Part shown: positions 34,601-43,334 of the stretch, one piece after another
Layout: each line of letters opens with the position of its first letter
Position numbering within the stretch: the stretch's first letter is position 1
Assembly: GCA_023665475.1 (NCBI GenBank)
Contig: JAMPEB010000003.1
Coordinates: 207,189-271,188 of the forward strand
DNA length: 64,000 bases
Source of the DNA: Lachnoclostridium sp.
GTDB taxonomy: Bacteria; Bacillota; Clostridia; Lachnospirales; Lachnospiraceae
Direction of reading: 5' to 3'
Notes under the pieces: generated by a model
Database searches by the model: none
What the model was told of the DNA's origin: nothing
The model's input: the letters and a program-made list of their open reading frames with translations, nothing else
Position numbers and translations under genes: made by a program

Positions 34601-36505
34601 CTTTGTCACGGCTCCCTGTATATCCGTATAGGCATTATCCTGCTTCACATACTTTACTCCGTCCGGAAAGCTGTCCAATTTAAGGCGTTCCCCGGCATGA
34701 TAAACGGTTCCGTTATCCGGAAAGGTTAAATTGGAAACCATGACCACATAATCACCGGACTCAAATTTCTCCCTGTCCAAAGTCCCCTCCAACGCCTTAC
34801 ATTCCTCAAGCGCCTCAAAATCCACATAATAACGCATTTCCGTCCAGAAAGGCTTGTGGTTTGCTTTTTCCCTTTCCGCAATCTGCCGTTCATAATAAGC
34901 CTTTCCCAGCGCATTATCTCCCTCCGGCATTTCCCCGTTTTGAAGCAGAGCCTCCACACGCCTTGTAATCTCCTGCTCCTCATTTATGCTGATGCCGTAA
35001 GTATAATAATAAGTCTGTATTGACGCATCGCCGCACTGCTCTTTTAAGCTGTCCGCGACCCTCTCATCCATTTCCCAGATATCGCCGCTCATGCCTAAAG
35101 GGGAATGTCCTGTACGCTCCTCTGAAAGTCCCAGCAGGGAATCACAGTATTCCCTTGTGCCAATCAGAAAGTCCGCCGGCTGCTTCCTGTACAACATATA
35201 GCTTGCGGTGGCAGTTTCCACCAGATTCACCAGACAGGTAAATAAAAGCACCATAACACATACGGACGCCGCCGCCAGAAAAGTACGCCTTCCGTTCCTG
35301 CCGATATTGCGCTTTGCCATCCGAAGAACGGACATTTTTACAGGCTTCCTTTCTTTTTTTACTTTGACCGCACCGGAAAAAACATCTGCATGAACCGGCC
35401 CTACCTTTTCCAAAATCTTTATGGGTTTTCTGATACCCATAAGGACTGCCGCCAGCGCCGCCAAGGCCGCATATAAAATGTGTTCCGGGCGAAATACACA
35501 GATGCCGTCCACTCCTTTAAAATAATTCTGTAACGCCAAAGGCACCAATACCCCGCAGATTCCCAGCCCGAAAACCGTTCCGAAGAGCAACGCCGTAACA
35601 TACTGCCGCAGCGCCTGCAATCCCAAAATCAGACTGCACTGCCCCTTCGTAACGCCCAAAAGCTTCATCTGCCCGAACAGTTTTACATCACGCACCACCG
35701 AAATATAATAAAGGGTATAAATCGTCAGATATACCGCCAGAAATGACGCAAAAAGCAAAAGAAATGTCATATAAGAATTGCTGCTCCCGTTTTTGTCCAT
35801 CCCGTAAACCGGATTTGACATAGTATCACAGTCTGCATCCGGAACTGCTTTTTCCCATGCGGACAAGAGCAGATTGTCAGAAGCTTCCGTATAGGGAAAA
35901 CGGCAGTATACCGTCATAACACCCATTCCCACATTTCGCAGAAAGTCTTCCGAAACATATAGATTAGACACTCCCAAAGCTTGGTTTCCCTGGCAGATTC
36001 CCGTCACCAGAAATTCATTGGTAAGAGTATTTTCATTTATCTTTACATCGAGCTCGATAATATCACCTACTTCGAGCTCCCTGTGGGATGCATAGATTTC
36101 ATCCACCACAATCTCATCCTTTTTTACAGCCCACTTTCCCTGCAGTAACCCGTTAAAGCACCACTCGCAGACCAAAGGCTGCGCATAAGATATCTGCGTC
36201 CTGATTCCTGCGTCTTCCGACACATATCCGATATGCGCTTTATAAGAAATATCTGTAAATGCCGACTGCGCCCGCAGCTTTTCATATTGTTCCTCCGTCA
36301 CACCAAAATACTGCCCTTCCGCCACCGTTCCGAAATTCTTAAAATTCTGCTGCCTTAACATAAGCGCCATGGAATCCATCGTGGTAAAAACGCTCATTAA
36401 AAATATAATCGTCATGGAAACCGCCGCTATAATCGCAGCATTCCGTTTTTTATTGGTGTGATAAATGCGCCATGCAATTTTACATACACTCTGAAATGAT
36501 TTCAT
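31685..36505 (-). CDS. FtsX-type ABC permease fused to a beta-propeller/solute-binding lipoprotein
   Basis: 1,606 residues from the ATG at 36505 (GGGAG upstream; repeat III-a supplies it). Residues 1 to about 850 are an MacB/FtsX-type permease: a first helix at about 20-42, an extracellular domain, three helices (about 240-370), a second extracellular domain and three more helices. At about 840-865 comes KKKSAGYSLV...CLVLTGCG, a complete lipoprotein signal peptide with Cys865. After it is a repeat-rich segment (about 880-1210, propeller-like), then a family 1 solute-binding fold (from VLTLALFSDDS) to the end. The separate permease at 57912 ends near residue 886, so the fusion adds a whole second protein. 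A 7-A run (33973-33979) lies at the junction. Confidence 0.85.
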   Translation of the reverse strand: MKSFQSVCKIAWRIYHTNKKRNAAIIAAVSMTIIFLMSVFTTMDSMALMLRQQNFKNFGTVAEGQYFGVTEEQYEKLRAQSAFTDISYKAHIGYVSEDAGIRTQISYAQPLVCEWCFNGLLQGKWAVKKDEIVVDEIYASHRELEVGDIIELDVKINENTLTNEFLVTGICQGNQALGVSNLYVSEDFLRNVGMGVMTVYCRFPYTEASDNLLLSAWEKAVPDADCDTMSNPVYGMDKNGSSNSYMTFLLLFASFLAVYLTIYTLYYISVVRDVKLFGQMKLLGVTKGQCSLILGLQALRQYVTALLFGTVFGLGICGVLVPLALQNYFKGVDGICVFRPEHILYAALAALAAVLMGIRKPIKILEKVGPVHADVFSGAVKVKKERKPVKMSVLRMAKRNIGRNGRRTFLAAASVCVMVLLFTCLVNLVETATASYMLYRKQPADFLIGTREYCDSLLGLSEERTGHSPLGMSGDIWEMDERVADSLKEQCGDASIQTYYYTYGISINEEQEITRRVEALLQNGEMPEGDNALGKAYYERQIAEREKANHKPFWTEMRYYVDFEALEECKALEGTLDREKFESGDYVVMVSNLTFPDNGTVYHAGERLKLDSFPDGVKYVKQDNAYTDIQGAVTKEYEVMAVVDEVPLMCAFLDATLVTFLPSANIPKADGMYRLCAVAVNTPDVSGTEPVVEQIVSRAGSDMYYLSYEVIKKEASEMLNLIYLFGGGLAAVTAVMAGISFFNHVMMGLIERKEEFVVLRIIGMTRRQLAAMLKWENLLVVTGSALTGFFAGTAGCYLVFNALGSGDMADSAMFQICKLNPIPAVLFILVLTALACLYPKVKKKSAGYSLVTVSLLCICLVLTGCGKNSDTKSDKTDARYTYRFEHCAVENMEGHAFGFFHEENRLYAGLISVSSDILDNGITCYDTDTGEAEKIAPEIPGDAMVSTVAKGEGNTFWAGVYETDERGIISSFAVNQYDEKGKLLAGNDISGMIAEEMVNSGTAYPSCVTMDAEGNLYFSFSPVYSAKISSIVEGISPQGKRLFRTEIAGAVQEMALSEDGKLFAAARSMEDAGGDSGTDGGNRIGSTELFEIDPSDGKSKSLVKKLPPNTYQTVLTVGMDGDKLYYNADGDFYEYSSESGESIKMFSLSELAFSEEELVGMVQADKSIFYVLVNTKDENQKACAQWVCARKVRLSDEEPVADKKVLTLALFSDDSHIRSVVNSFNRQSSDYRIEILVYGSTEQEDGQNRLQTDIAAGKTPDLIDLAGVDAASYIRQGIVADLSPFLAKSTEFSGEDFLANAVAAYEDGEALYAIPTHFWLSSMVGKSSVLGQRKGWTLSEYQDFVDSLADEKVVTAGISKEEMFNRIILQYAERYIDWEAGNCSFDSEEFLALLAFADRFSSNAHSLGMEERIEKLRSEELLLYPTVMNSTMSYLQNHALFDEDITYIGFPSESGSGTKIMVFGNAFGISEKCENKDAAWEFLKLLYTSEENIMDGFPVYKASLEKAFEAASVEWYHMDENGVRIEDPMAAIPYESMTLEIYSATEEEIGQLRTLIENAEPADLRTPGIYEILQEEAAFFFNGQKTAKEAAEVIQNRVSLYVREQG

Positions 36506-36510
36506 CCTTT

Positions 36511-36580
36511 CTCCCATTCCGCCGCGCAAGCGGCATTTTAATCAGTGGGAACTTTGGGACGCACGGCGTCACAAATTCCG
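36511..36580 (-). repeat. Start-proximal repeat, family III, copy a
   Basis: About 70 bp with two small hairpins (GACGC/GCGTC and GCCGC/GCGGC) separated by CCCAAAGTTCCCACTGATTA. Its end GGAATGGGAG forms the ribosome binding site of the permease fusion gene. Related copies at 52836-52906 and 55602-55670. Confidence 0.8.
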
Positions 36581-36607
36581 AGATTGAAAATTTCTAATTT
36601 TCAATCT
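36581..36607. other. Perfect 12-bp hairpin
   Basis: AGATTGAAAATT, 3-nt loop, AATTTTCAATCT. Sits between repeats III-a and IV-a in the 173-nt gap between the ABC ATPase and the permease fusion gene. Confidence 0.7.
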
Positions 36608-36674
36608 TATACCCCCTGCATATCGCAGGCTTCCGCCTGCGATACTGCTACCAATGAAGAGTTTGAAAGTTTAC
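36608..36674. repeat. Repeat family IV, copy a (non-coding)
   Basis: 67 bp containing the stem TATCGCAGGC/GCCTGCGATA followed by TGCTACCAATGAAGAGTTTG. A near-identical copy (56519-56585) lies inside an open reading frame. Here it is intergenic, starting 4 nt after the ATPase stop; the frame used in the other copy is closed by stops. Confidence 0.85.
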
Positions 36675-36678
36675 CCGC

Positions 36679-37347
36679 TCATGCCGCCAAACTCCCATCC
36701 TTCATCACTAAAATGCGGTTACATCTTTTAGCAAGCGATTCATTATGAGTAATCATCACTATAGTTTGTCCAAATTCTTTCACTGACTTTTCAAATAAAT
36801 CCATCACATCATTTCCCGTATCCGAATCCAGACTACCTGTGGGCTCGTCCGCCAGAATCACGGCAGGCTTCGGGGCAAGCGCCCTCGCAATGGCAGTCCG
36901 CTGGTTCTGTCCGCCGGATAACTGCGACGGCAGCCTGTTTTCCAATCCCGCAAGTCCCAAAAATGCAATTACTTTTTTCACATATTCTTCGTCCGCATCC
37001 TTTCCGCCGATTTGAATGGGCAAAACGATATTTTCATAAACACTCATCATGGGCAGCAGATTAAAATTTTGAAATACAAACCCAATCCGCTCCCTCCTGA
37101 ATACAGTAAGCTCGTCATCCGACATTCCTTTTAACGCTTTCCCGTCAATAAACACTTCGCCGCTTGTGGGAATATCAAGCCCGCCCAAAATATTTAAAAA
37201 TGTGGTTTTCCCGCTTCCCGAAGCCCCCACAACAGATACAAATTCACCCTTTTCAATTTCCACATTGACATTTTTCAAAGCCCTGACGATTGTTTCCCCA
37301 CTCCCATAATCCCTGCACACCTGATGCATTTTTGCAATAACTCCCAT
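36679..37347 (-). CDS. ABC transporter ATP-binding protein (MacB/LolD type)
   Basis: 222 residues from the ATG at 37347, 7 nt after GGAGG. Walker A GASGSGKT, Q-loop FQNFNLLP, signature LSGGQNQR, Walker B VILADEPTGSLD, and the His switch ITHNES. These sequences put it in the MacB/LolD group, which pairs with FtsX-type permeases. Its partner is the 1,606-residue fusion protein encoded next, after a repeat-filled 173-nt gap. It lies 28 nt after miaB and may be transcribed with it. Confidence 0.95.
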   Translation of the reverse strand: MGVIAKMHQVCRDYGSGETIVRALKNVNVEIEKGEFVSVVGASGSGKTTFLNILGGLDIPTSGEVFIDGKALKGMSDDELTVFRRERIGFVFQNFNLLPMMSVYENIVLPIQIGGKDADEEYVKKVIAFLGLAGLENRLPSQLSGGQNQRTAIARALAPKPAVILADEPTGSLDSDTGNDVMDLFEKSVKEFGQTIVMITHNESLAKRCNRILVMKDGSLAA

Positions 37348-37375
37348 ACCCATACCTCCTTATTTTTGCCCTCTG

Positions 37376-38836
37376 TCAGGCAATTCCTACATCAATCATC
37401 CTTCCCATATAATAAAATCCATGGCATTCATCCAAGGATACCTTCACGATTTTTCCGATTAAGGATGCGTCCCCCGGAAAATGGACAAGGGTATTATTGG
37501 AAAGCCTTCCGGTCATTAACTTAGGATCATGGTCGCTCACTTCCTCCACCAAAGCTTCCATTATCTGTCCCTGATAACCTAAAACCTTTTCTCTGGCGGT
37601 ATCCTGCACCGTCTTTAGCACCCTGTCAAAATTTACCTTTACTTCCTCCTCCGGCACTTGATTCTCCATTGCCGCGGCAGGGGTTCCCGTCCTCTTGGAA
37701 TAGATAAAGGTAAAAGCGTTGTCAAAACGCACTCTGCGGATAACATCAATGGTTTCTTCCACATCCTCTTTTGTTTCCCCCGGAAATCCCACAATAATAT
37801 CCGTTGTAATGGCAATATCCGGAATTTCCTGCCGGATGCGGTTTGCAAGGTCTATGTACTGTTCCTTGGTATAGCGGCGGTTCATTGCCGTGAGGATTTT
37901 AGTGGAGCCGGACTGTAAGGGCAGATGTAAATGCCTGCATATCTTCCCAGAACACTTCATCACCTGAATCAGTTCTTCCGATAAATCCTTGGGATGGGAA
38001 GTCATGAAGCGAATGCGCTTTATGCCCTCAATCTTTTCTATCTCTTCCAGAAGTTCGGCAAAAGTAACGGGGCTGTCCAGATTCTTTCCATAAGAATTCA
38101 CATTTTGTCCCAAAAGCATGATTTCCACCACGCCGTCCGCCGCCAGTTTTTCCACCTCTCTGATAATATCTTTGGGGTTCCTGCTGCGCTCGCGCCCTCT
38201 GACATAGGGAACGATACAATAGCTGCAGAAATTATTACAGCCAAACATAATATTGATGCCTGATTTAAAAGGATATTTGCGTTCCACGGGAAGGTTCTCC
38301 ACGATAGTGTCCGTTCCTTCCCAGATATCAGCCACCCTGTCATTTGTGTCAAGCACAGTACATAAAAGCTCCGGAAATTTATAAATATTATGGGTTCCGA
38401 ACATCAAATCCACGAATGCGTAACTGGTCTTTATTTTTTCAATTACGGAAGGCTCCTGCATCATGCAGCCGCAGAGGGCAATTTTCATTTCGGGATTCTT
38501 TTTCTTATAACCGTTTAAAACCCCTAATCTGCCATAGACCTTCTGATTAGCATTGTCCCTGACCGTACAGGTATTGTAAATCACAAAGTCCGCATTTTCA
38601 TCTTCTGTCATCTCATATCCCGACAATTTTAAAATGCCTGCCAGCTTCTCGGAATCTCTCGCATTCATCTGACACCCGAAATTGACTACACAGGCCGTAG
38701 GAGTGCGCCCGTTTTTCTGCTTGAAGGCTTCCACCCATTTCCTGCACTTTGCTATAAAATAATACTGCCTGTCCGGCTCCTCCATGGGGGATTCCTTCTT
38801 TAAATCTATCCGGCTTAAATCCATTTCGTTATACAT
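37376..38836 (-). CDS. miaB: tRNA-2-methylthio-N6-dimethylallyladenosine synthase
   Basis: 486 residues. MTTase domain with three conserved cysteines (VNFGCQMN, NTCTV, LCGCMMQ), radical-SAM CxxxCxxC in CNNFCSYCIVPYVRGRERSR, and a C-terminal TRAM domain (MTGRLSNNTLVHF...). It methylthiolates i6A37 made by MiaA. An N-terminal extension of about 45 residues precedes the MTTase domain, as is common in Clostridia. In related genomes miaB usually lies close to mutS; here 7.3 kb intervene. Confidence 0.96.
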   Translation of the reverse strand: MYNEMDLSRIDLKKESPMEEPDRQYYFIAKCRKWVEAFKQKNGRTPTACVVNFGCQMNARDSEKLAGILKLSGYEMTEDENADFVIYNTCTVRDNANQKVYGRLGVLNGYKKKNPEMKIALCGCMMQEPSVIEKIKTSYAFVDLMFGTHNIYKFPELLCTVLDTNDRVADIWEGTDTIVENLPVERKYPFKSGINIMFGCNNFCSYCIVPYVRGRERSRNPKDIIREVEKLAADGVVEIMLLGQNVNSYGKNLDSPVTFAELLEEIEKIEGIKRIRFMTSHPKDLSEELIQVMKCSGKICRHLHLPLQSGSTKILTAMNRRYTKEQYIDLANRIRQEIPDIAITTDIIVGFPGETKEDVEETIDVIRRVRFDNAFTFIYSKRTGTPAAAMENQVPEEEVKVNFDRVLKTVQDTAREKVLGYQGQIMEALVEEVSDHDPKLMTGRLSNNTLVHFPGDASLIGKIVKVSLDECHGFYYMGRMIDVGIA

Positions 38837-38896
38837 TTTCCCAGACTCTTTATCCTTTCTATCCGACTTTTTTGTCTAATCCCTGTTTTAACAATA

Positions 38897-38929
38897 CCCC
38901 CCCGAATGTACCAAATACCTTCAGGAGGG
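38897..38929 (-). terminator. Hairpin terminator after the Sel1-repeat gene
   Basis: Minus-strand stem CCCTCCTGAA/TTCGGGGGGG (two G-U pairs) 23 nt after the stop, followed by TATTGTT. Separates the Sel1 gene from miaB. Confidence 0.6.
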
Positions 38930-38951
38930 CATCATTTACCGGCTTTTGCCT

Positions 38952-40193
38952 TTATTCATCAATCCGCTTCCAGCCAAATAATGTTTTCTTAAATTTCTTT
39001 TTCTGTTCAATGACCGTGGGGTTGTTGGGAAATTTGTTCCAATACTCCATAGCTGTTTTTATATTCACCGGAACTCCAAGACCATAGGCATAGATTTCAC
39101 CTAAACCCACTGCCGATAATTCCTCACCTTTATAATGCTCGAATTCCTCTTTTGCCCGTTCATAATCAACGGCAATCCCCAAGCCTTTAAGATAGCAGGT
39201 CCCAAGCATATCGGAGCCCCAATAGTTGTCATCCTTATGGGCATCGTAAAGATGCTTAAACGCCTTTTTATAATCCACTTCCACGCCGTCGCCGCCATAA
39301 AAATAGATTTGGCCGAGACGGTTATTGCTTCCTGTAACCTCCGTACCCGCTTCGAGGGCTGCTTCAAAATAATCCCTTGCCAACTTAAGGTTTCTGGGCA
39401 GTCCGCCCTCATAAGTGTATAATCTCCCCAGATAAAAATTACCCGATGGCTCATTGTGTTCCACGGCACGCTTGAAATATTCCGCCGCTTTTTCCGGCTG
39501 GGTCTTCTCATAATCCTTCCCCACCTGCACCATATAATAGGCGCTCCCCTTATCGGCTGCAATCTTCCTTAATTCTTTCGCCTTATCCTCATTCTTCGGA
39601 ATTCCGTAATCCCCGGAAGTTATAATGTCGATATAGTTGCCGACTCCCATGGTCATACCCTTTGCCAGCAGTTCGTCATACATTCGGATTGCGGTTTCCA
39701 TCCATTCTTTAATCTGCTTTTCCAGACTGTTTTTGGGCATGCTGTCCACATTAATTTCCGCCAGCTTTATCACATCTCCGTAATAATACGCGTTTGCCAC
39801 CAGATATTTTGTAAAAAGGTCTCCCGCGTCCGCCATCCGGCACACCTCGTCCCAGATTTCCTTTGAGGAATGATAGGGTTCCTGTATAAAACTTCCGCAT
39901 CTTGGCTCATAGCCTGCCACACGCCTTGCGGCAAACATCCCGAGAGCACTTCCCTTTTCAATACTCAGATTCAGATATTCTTCCACTTTGCTGTCATCGT
40001 CGTCGGGAAATCCGAATCCCGGGTCCACAAAAGAAGGTCCCATATAACAACGCGCCAACAGATAATACGCATCCGGATTTCCTTCTTCTACGGCCTGCTC
40101 CAATAGGGAAACCGCCTCCTGTCCCCTGTCGAATGCCATATCAATCCATAAAATCTGCACTGCTTTCTGTACTTTACTGTCCAATTCTCTCAT
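38952..40193 (-). CDS. Sel1-like tetratricopeptide repeat protein
   Basis: 413 residues from the ATG at 40193, which has GGAG 6 nt upstream; two in-frame ATGs upstream do not. The protein is a chain of 36-40-residue Sel1 units: YYLLARCYMGP, YYMVQVGKDYEKTQPEKAAEYFKRAVE, NFYLGRLYTYEGGLPRNLKLARDYFEAALE, NRLGQIYFYGG.GVEVDYKKAFKHL and later ones. No signal peptide, so probably cytoplasmic. Such solenoids bind other proteins; no partner can be named. Confidence 0.88.
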   Translation of the reverse strand: MRELDSKVQKAVQILWIDMAFDRGQEAVSLLEQAVEEGNPDAYYLLARCYMGPSFVDPGFGFPDDDDSKVEEYLNLSIEKGSALGMFAARRVAGYEPRCGSFIQEPYHSSKEIWDEVCRMADAGDLFTKYLVANAYYYGDVIKLAEINVDSMPKNSLEKQIKEWMETAIRMYDELLAKGMTMGVGNYIDIITSGDYGIPKNEDKAKELRKIAADKGSAYYMVQVGKDYEKTQPEKAAEYFKRAVEHNEPSGNFYLGRLYTYEGGLPRNLKLARDYFEAALEAGTEVTGSNNRLGQIYFYGGDGVEVDYKKAFKHLYDAHKDDNYWGSDMLGTCYLKGLGIAVDYERAKEEFEHYKGEELSAVGLGEIYAYGLGVPVNIKTAMEYWNKFPNNPTVIEQKKKFKKTLFGWKRIDE

Positions 40194-40271
40194 CTCATTC
40201 TCCATTTCTGCATATGTTCCGCTTCCCGCTTTGCCAAAACCGTGCATAACGAATTTATATCAATTTCATTA

Positions 40272-41636
40272 TTAAATTACCTTAAATTTCGCGATTTCTT
40301 TTTTCAAGTCATTGGAAACTTCATCATTTACAGCCGTATAATCCTGAACCTCTTTCATATTGGAAGTTAAATCCTGCATGATTTCCGAAAGTTTTGACAT
40401 CCTTTCATTCTCTTCTCCCACTGCCTTTGAAATCCTGCCGATTCCGGAATTTACATTCTCGGAACCTTCCGACAATTCAACAGATTTATTGCGGAATTCA
40501 CTCATCATGCTCTCCAGTGTATCCGCATCATTCAGGTACTTTTTGGACGCCTCCACAAACCTGTCATAATCATCCATAACGCTGGTATTCACAAAGTCAA
40601 GAAGTTTGCCTGCGGACGCTGACATCTCTTCCACACAGGAAATCACATCATTACTGATCTGCTGTATACTGTTTGCTGTATTCCTGCTGTTGTCCGCAAG
40701 ACTTCTGATTTCATCGGCAACCACCGCAAATCCCTTTCCCGCTTCTCCCGCTCTTGCCGCCTCAATGGACGCATTCAGCGCAAGCAGATTGGTCTGGCTG
40801 GCAATAGAAAGAATTTCATCCGTAAGATTCTGGATAAAGTTTACACTCTTACTGCTCTCCATTGAACTGCGCAGAACTTCTTCCAAAGAAGAGGTAATCT
40901 GTGCCGATTCATTCTTGCTGTTCATGGCAAGCTCTTTTATGCTGTTGGCGCGCTCTTTCATTTCAGCGGCGTAAACATTGCCTGACACCGTGGAATCGGA
41001 TATGGTCTGGCTGCTTGCGTTCAAAGAACTCATGTCCTTTGCAATACGGTCCAAAAGATTCAATATTGCCTGCATCTCCTGAGAAAGCGCTTCTGCTTCC
41101 TTGGATACCAGATTCATGTTATCTGAGGAATCGGACACCTTGGATACGATTTTCCCCGAAGAATCATCCAGCGAAATGGAATGCCCCTGAATACTCTGCA
41201 TAACAGTCTGAAGTTTATTTAAAAACAAATTGATGCCATAGACAAGCCTGCCGATTTCATCCTGCTTTTTACTGATAATACGCTGGTTTAAATCTCCCTC
41301 ATTGCGCTGTAAATGTCCAATCAGGGTGTTGAGCTGTCTTTCCGTATCTTTCAATGGTTTTACAAATCCTATGTAGGTAATCGCTATGGTAAGCACCACT
41401 AAGAAAAGCTGTAATGAAGAAACCAATCCGTTTCTTCCAAGCTGCGCTGTGATCTTCTCTGAAGTATCTACCGCCACATCCGCCACATCCGCAGCTACAT
41501 CATCCAGAGAAGCGATTCCTTCAAATGCGCTCCTTGCAGATTGTAAACAGGAAGTTGTAGTAACATTGACTACCACTGTCAGAATAAAAATAAAAACCAA
41601 GGGCAGCATAATCTTAAACACAACACTTTTCTTCAT
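40272..41636 (-). CDS. Methyl-accepting chemotaxis protein
   Basis: 454 residues from the ATG at 41636. A first membrane helix at about 5-27, a short extracellular loop of only about 50 residues, a second helix around 77-95, a HAMP region, and a cytoplasmic signalling domain with the hairpin tip [27 protein letters not shown]. The tiny periplasmic loop argues against a large ligand-binding domain. CheV (56847) is the only other chemotaxis gene here; no flagellar genes are in the window. Confidence 0.93.
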   Translation of the reverse strand: MKKSVVFKIMLPLVFIFILTVVVNVTTTSCLQSARSAFEGIASLDDVAADVADVAVDTSEKITAQLGRNGLVSSLQLFLVVLTIAITYIGFVKPLKDTERQLNTLIGHLQRNEGDLNQRIISKKQDEIGRLVYGINLFLNKLQTVMQSIQGHSISLDDSSGKIVSKVSDSSDNMNLVSKEAEALSQEMQAILNLLDRIAKDMSSLNASSQTISDSTVSGNVYAAEMKERANSIKELAMNSKNESAQITSSLEEVLRSSMESSKSVNFIQNLTDEILSIASQTNLLALNASIEAARAGEAGKGFAVVADEIRSLADNSRNTANSIQQISNDVISCVEEMSASAGKLLDFVNTSVMDDYDRFVEASKKYLNDADTLESMMSEFRNKSVELSEGSENVNSGIGRISKAVGEENERMSKLSEIMQDLTSNMKEVQDYTAVNDEVSNDLKKEIAKFKVI

Positions 41637-41673
41637 TTCACACCACACTCCTTTATTCATCGATATCATATTT

Positions 41674-41702
41674 ATTATAGTCTCTTTATCCTCTAAAAGC
41701 AA
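41674..41702 (-). promoter_or_regulatory. SigA-type promoter of chemoreceptor gene
   Basis: Minus-strand TTGCTT (41702-41697), 17 nt, consensus TATAAT (41679-41674), 38 nt before the ATG. A SigA rather than a flagellar sigma promoter. Confidence 0.7.
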
Positions 41703-41729
41703 GGGAATACAGCCCGATTCTGTCAATCT

Positions 41730-43334
41730 TTAATCTACAATCTGCCATTCTATTTTTAAGATAAAAAACTGCCCTATCTGCCGGATTACTTCATAGTCGG
41801 CTCCGATAAACCCCAAATCGTCTTCATGCACCAGCCAGACGGCAGACGAGCGTGATGCCGCCCAATCAAACTGCTGCACATTAATATAAGAATATCGCTC
41901 ATGGTAAGGCAAAAGCTCTCTGCCATTGCTTATAACACTTTCTCCCTGATAATATTTTGCATCAATATGACAGGCATATTGTGTCAATATTTCTGCCATG
42001 GATAAATTATACTGCCAGCCCATATTCCCCGATATATATATTTTGCCGCTCCCCTCCTTGTCAGCCGTCTCCACCGCTTCCAAAAATTCTTTGTTATAAT
42101 ACCGTGCGGCTTTTTGAGGATAAACCATAAAATATGTCCCTAAAAACAATAACGCGCATAAAATATATAATCCCCCCACTGCCGCCAAAACTTTTCTGTT
42201 TTTATCCGCAATCCTGCAGATTCCGTAAGCGCAAAGAAAAAGAAGCGGATAGAAAATAATATTGATGCGGTTGACATTCACCTCAAAGGTAATGATTCCG
42301 ACCCAGATTCCGGTGAGAAGAAATCCAAGGAGCGCCAACTTTTCCGCTTTTTTTCTGACAGCAGTCTCCCGAAACCAAGACCTGACCAGAACAAATCCTC
42401 CCATTACCATGAGCGGGATGCTGATATGGTACATGGGACCGAAAGCGGGAATGGCATTAAACCAATAATCCGGCAATTGAAGAAAACAGCATTTCACCAT
42501 ATGCCAGATATTTTTCCCAAGCTGGGAGAATGAAAAATTTAAAAACAGGATATCATTTCCCCTTACGCTCTCGGGAAATCTGCTCATAGTGATAAGGCCT
42601 GTCTCAATACTGTCCCAATGAAACAGATTAATCGCCATCACCAGAATTTCCGGCAGCGCAACAAAACCGAAAATGCAGATACACAGCAATATTTCCTTAA
42701 AGGAAAAAAGCTTTTTCCTCCACCCCCAAAGCGCAAATACTATCAAAAACGGCGTCACGGAGTATACGGCAATTCCGTAACAATAAAAGGTCAGTCCGAA
42801 AAATACCATGGACAGATATAGATATTTTCTCTTTTCAAAACTTAAGAGCAGTAAATAAAATGCCAGCAGAAAAACATGGGGAAACAAATTGCAGTCAAGA
42901 GACCATCTGCTCTGCATAAAATGCCATGGGTTAACCGCTGTAAGCGCCATGACAATAAGCCCCAGCCGTTCGCTTTCTATTTTTTTGCCGATCAGATAGA
43001 CAAGAACGATACCCCCTATGCTGGAAAACAGCATGGGCAGACGGATGACCCATGTATGAAATCCAAAAATTTTTAAAAAAGGAATCATCAGATAAGACAA
43101 AAGGACGCTCATCTGGCTTACCTGCCATGCGGCAAAATGAACCGGAAAGCGTACTCCGAAGCGATCGGTTCCATAAAGAGCCAATGCCTGCGCATCCACT
43201 GCTCCCATCGCTTCATCCTGATTTACGCCCCCCGGCAGTTCTCCAAAATACAAAATCCGGATAAAAACCGCGACGGCAAAAATCATCCAAAACCAGATTT
43301 TTTTGTTAAAATTCACAGTACTTCTTATGTTCAT
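41730..43334 (-). CDS. GT39-type membrane glycosyltransferase
   Basis: 534 residues from the ATG at 43334 (GGAG 6 nt upstream), overlapping the symporter gene by 29 nt. About eleven membrane helices; the first extracellular loop has NQDEAMGAVDAQALALYGTDRFG, the acidic motif typical of ArnT/PMT-like enzymes using polyprenyl-phosphate sugars. A C-terminal extracellular domain of about 120 residues (YISGNMGWQYNLSMAEILTQYA...) follows. The target is unknown; modification of an envelope polymer is inferred. Confidence 0.82.
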   Translation of the reverse strand: MNIRSTVNFNKKIWFWMIFAVAVFIRILYFGELPGGVNQDEAMGAVDAQALALYGTDRFGVRFPVHFAAWQVSQMSVLLSYLMIPFLKIFGFHTWVIRLPMLFSSIGGIVLVYLIGKKIESERLGLIVMALTAVNPWHFMQSRWSLDCNLFPHVFLLAFYLLLLSFEKRKYLYLSMVFFGLTFYCYGIAVYSVTPFLIVFALWGWRKKLFSFKEILLCICIFGFVALPEILVMAINLFHWDSIETGLITMSRFPESVRGNDILFLNFSFSQLGKNIWHMVKCCFLQLPDYWFNAIPAFGPMYHISIPLMVMGGFVLVRSWFRETAVRKKAEKLALLGFLLTGIWVGIITFEVNVNRINIIFYPLLFLCAYGICRIADKNRKVLAAVGGLYILCALLFLGTYFMVYPQKAARYYNKEFLEAVETADKEGSGKIYISGNMGWQYNLSMAEILTQYACHIDAKYYQGESVISNGRELLPYHERYSYINVQQFDWAASRSSAVWLVHEDDLGFIGADYEVIRQIGQFFILKIEWQIVD

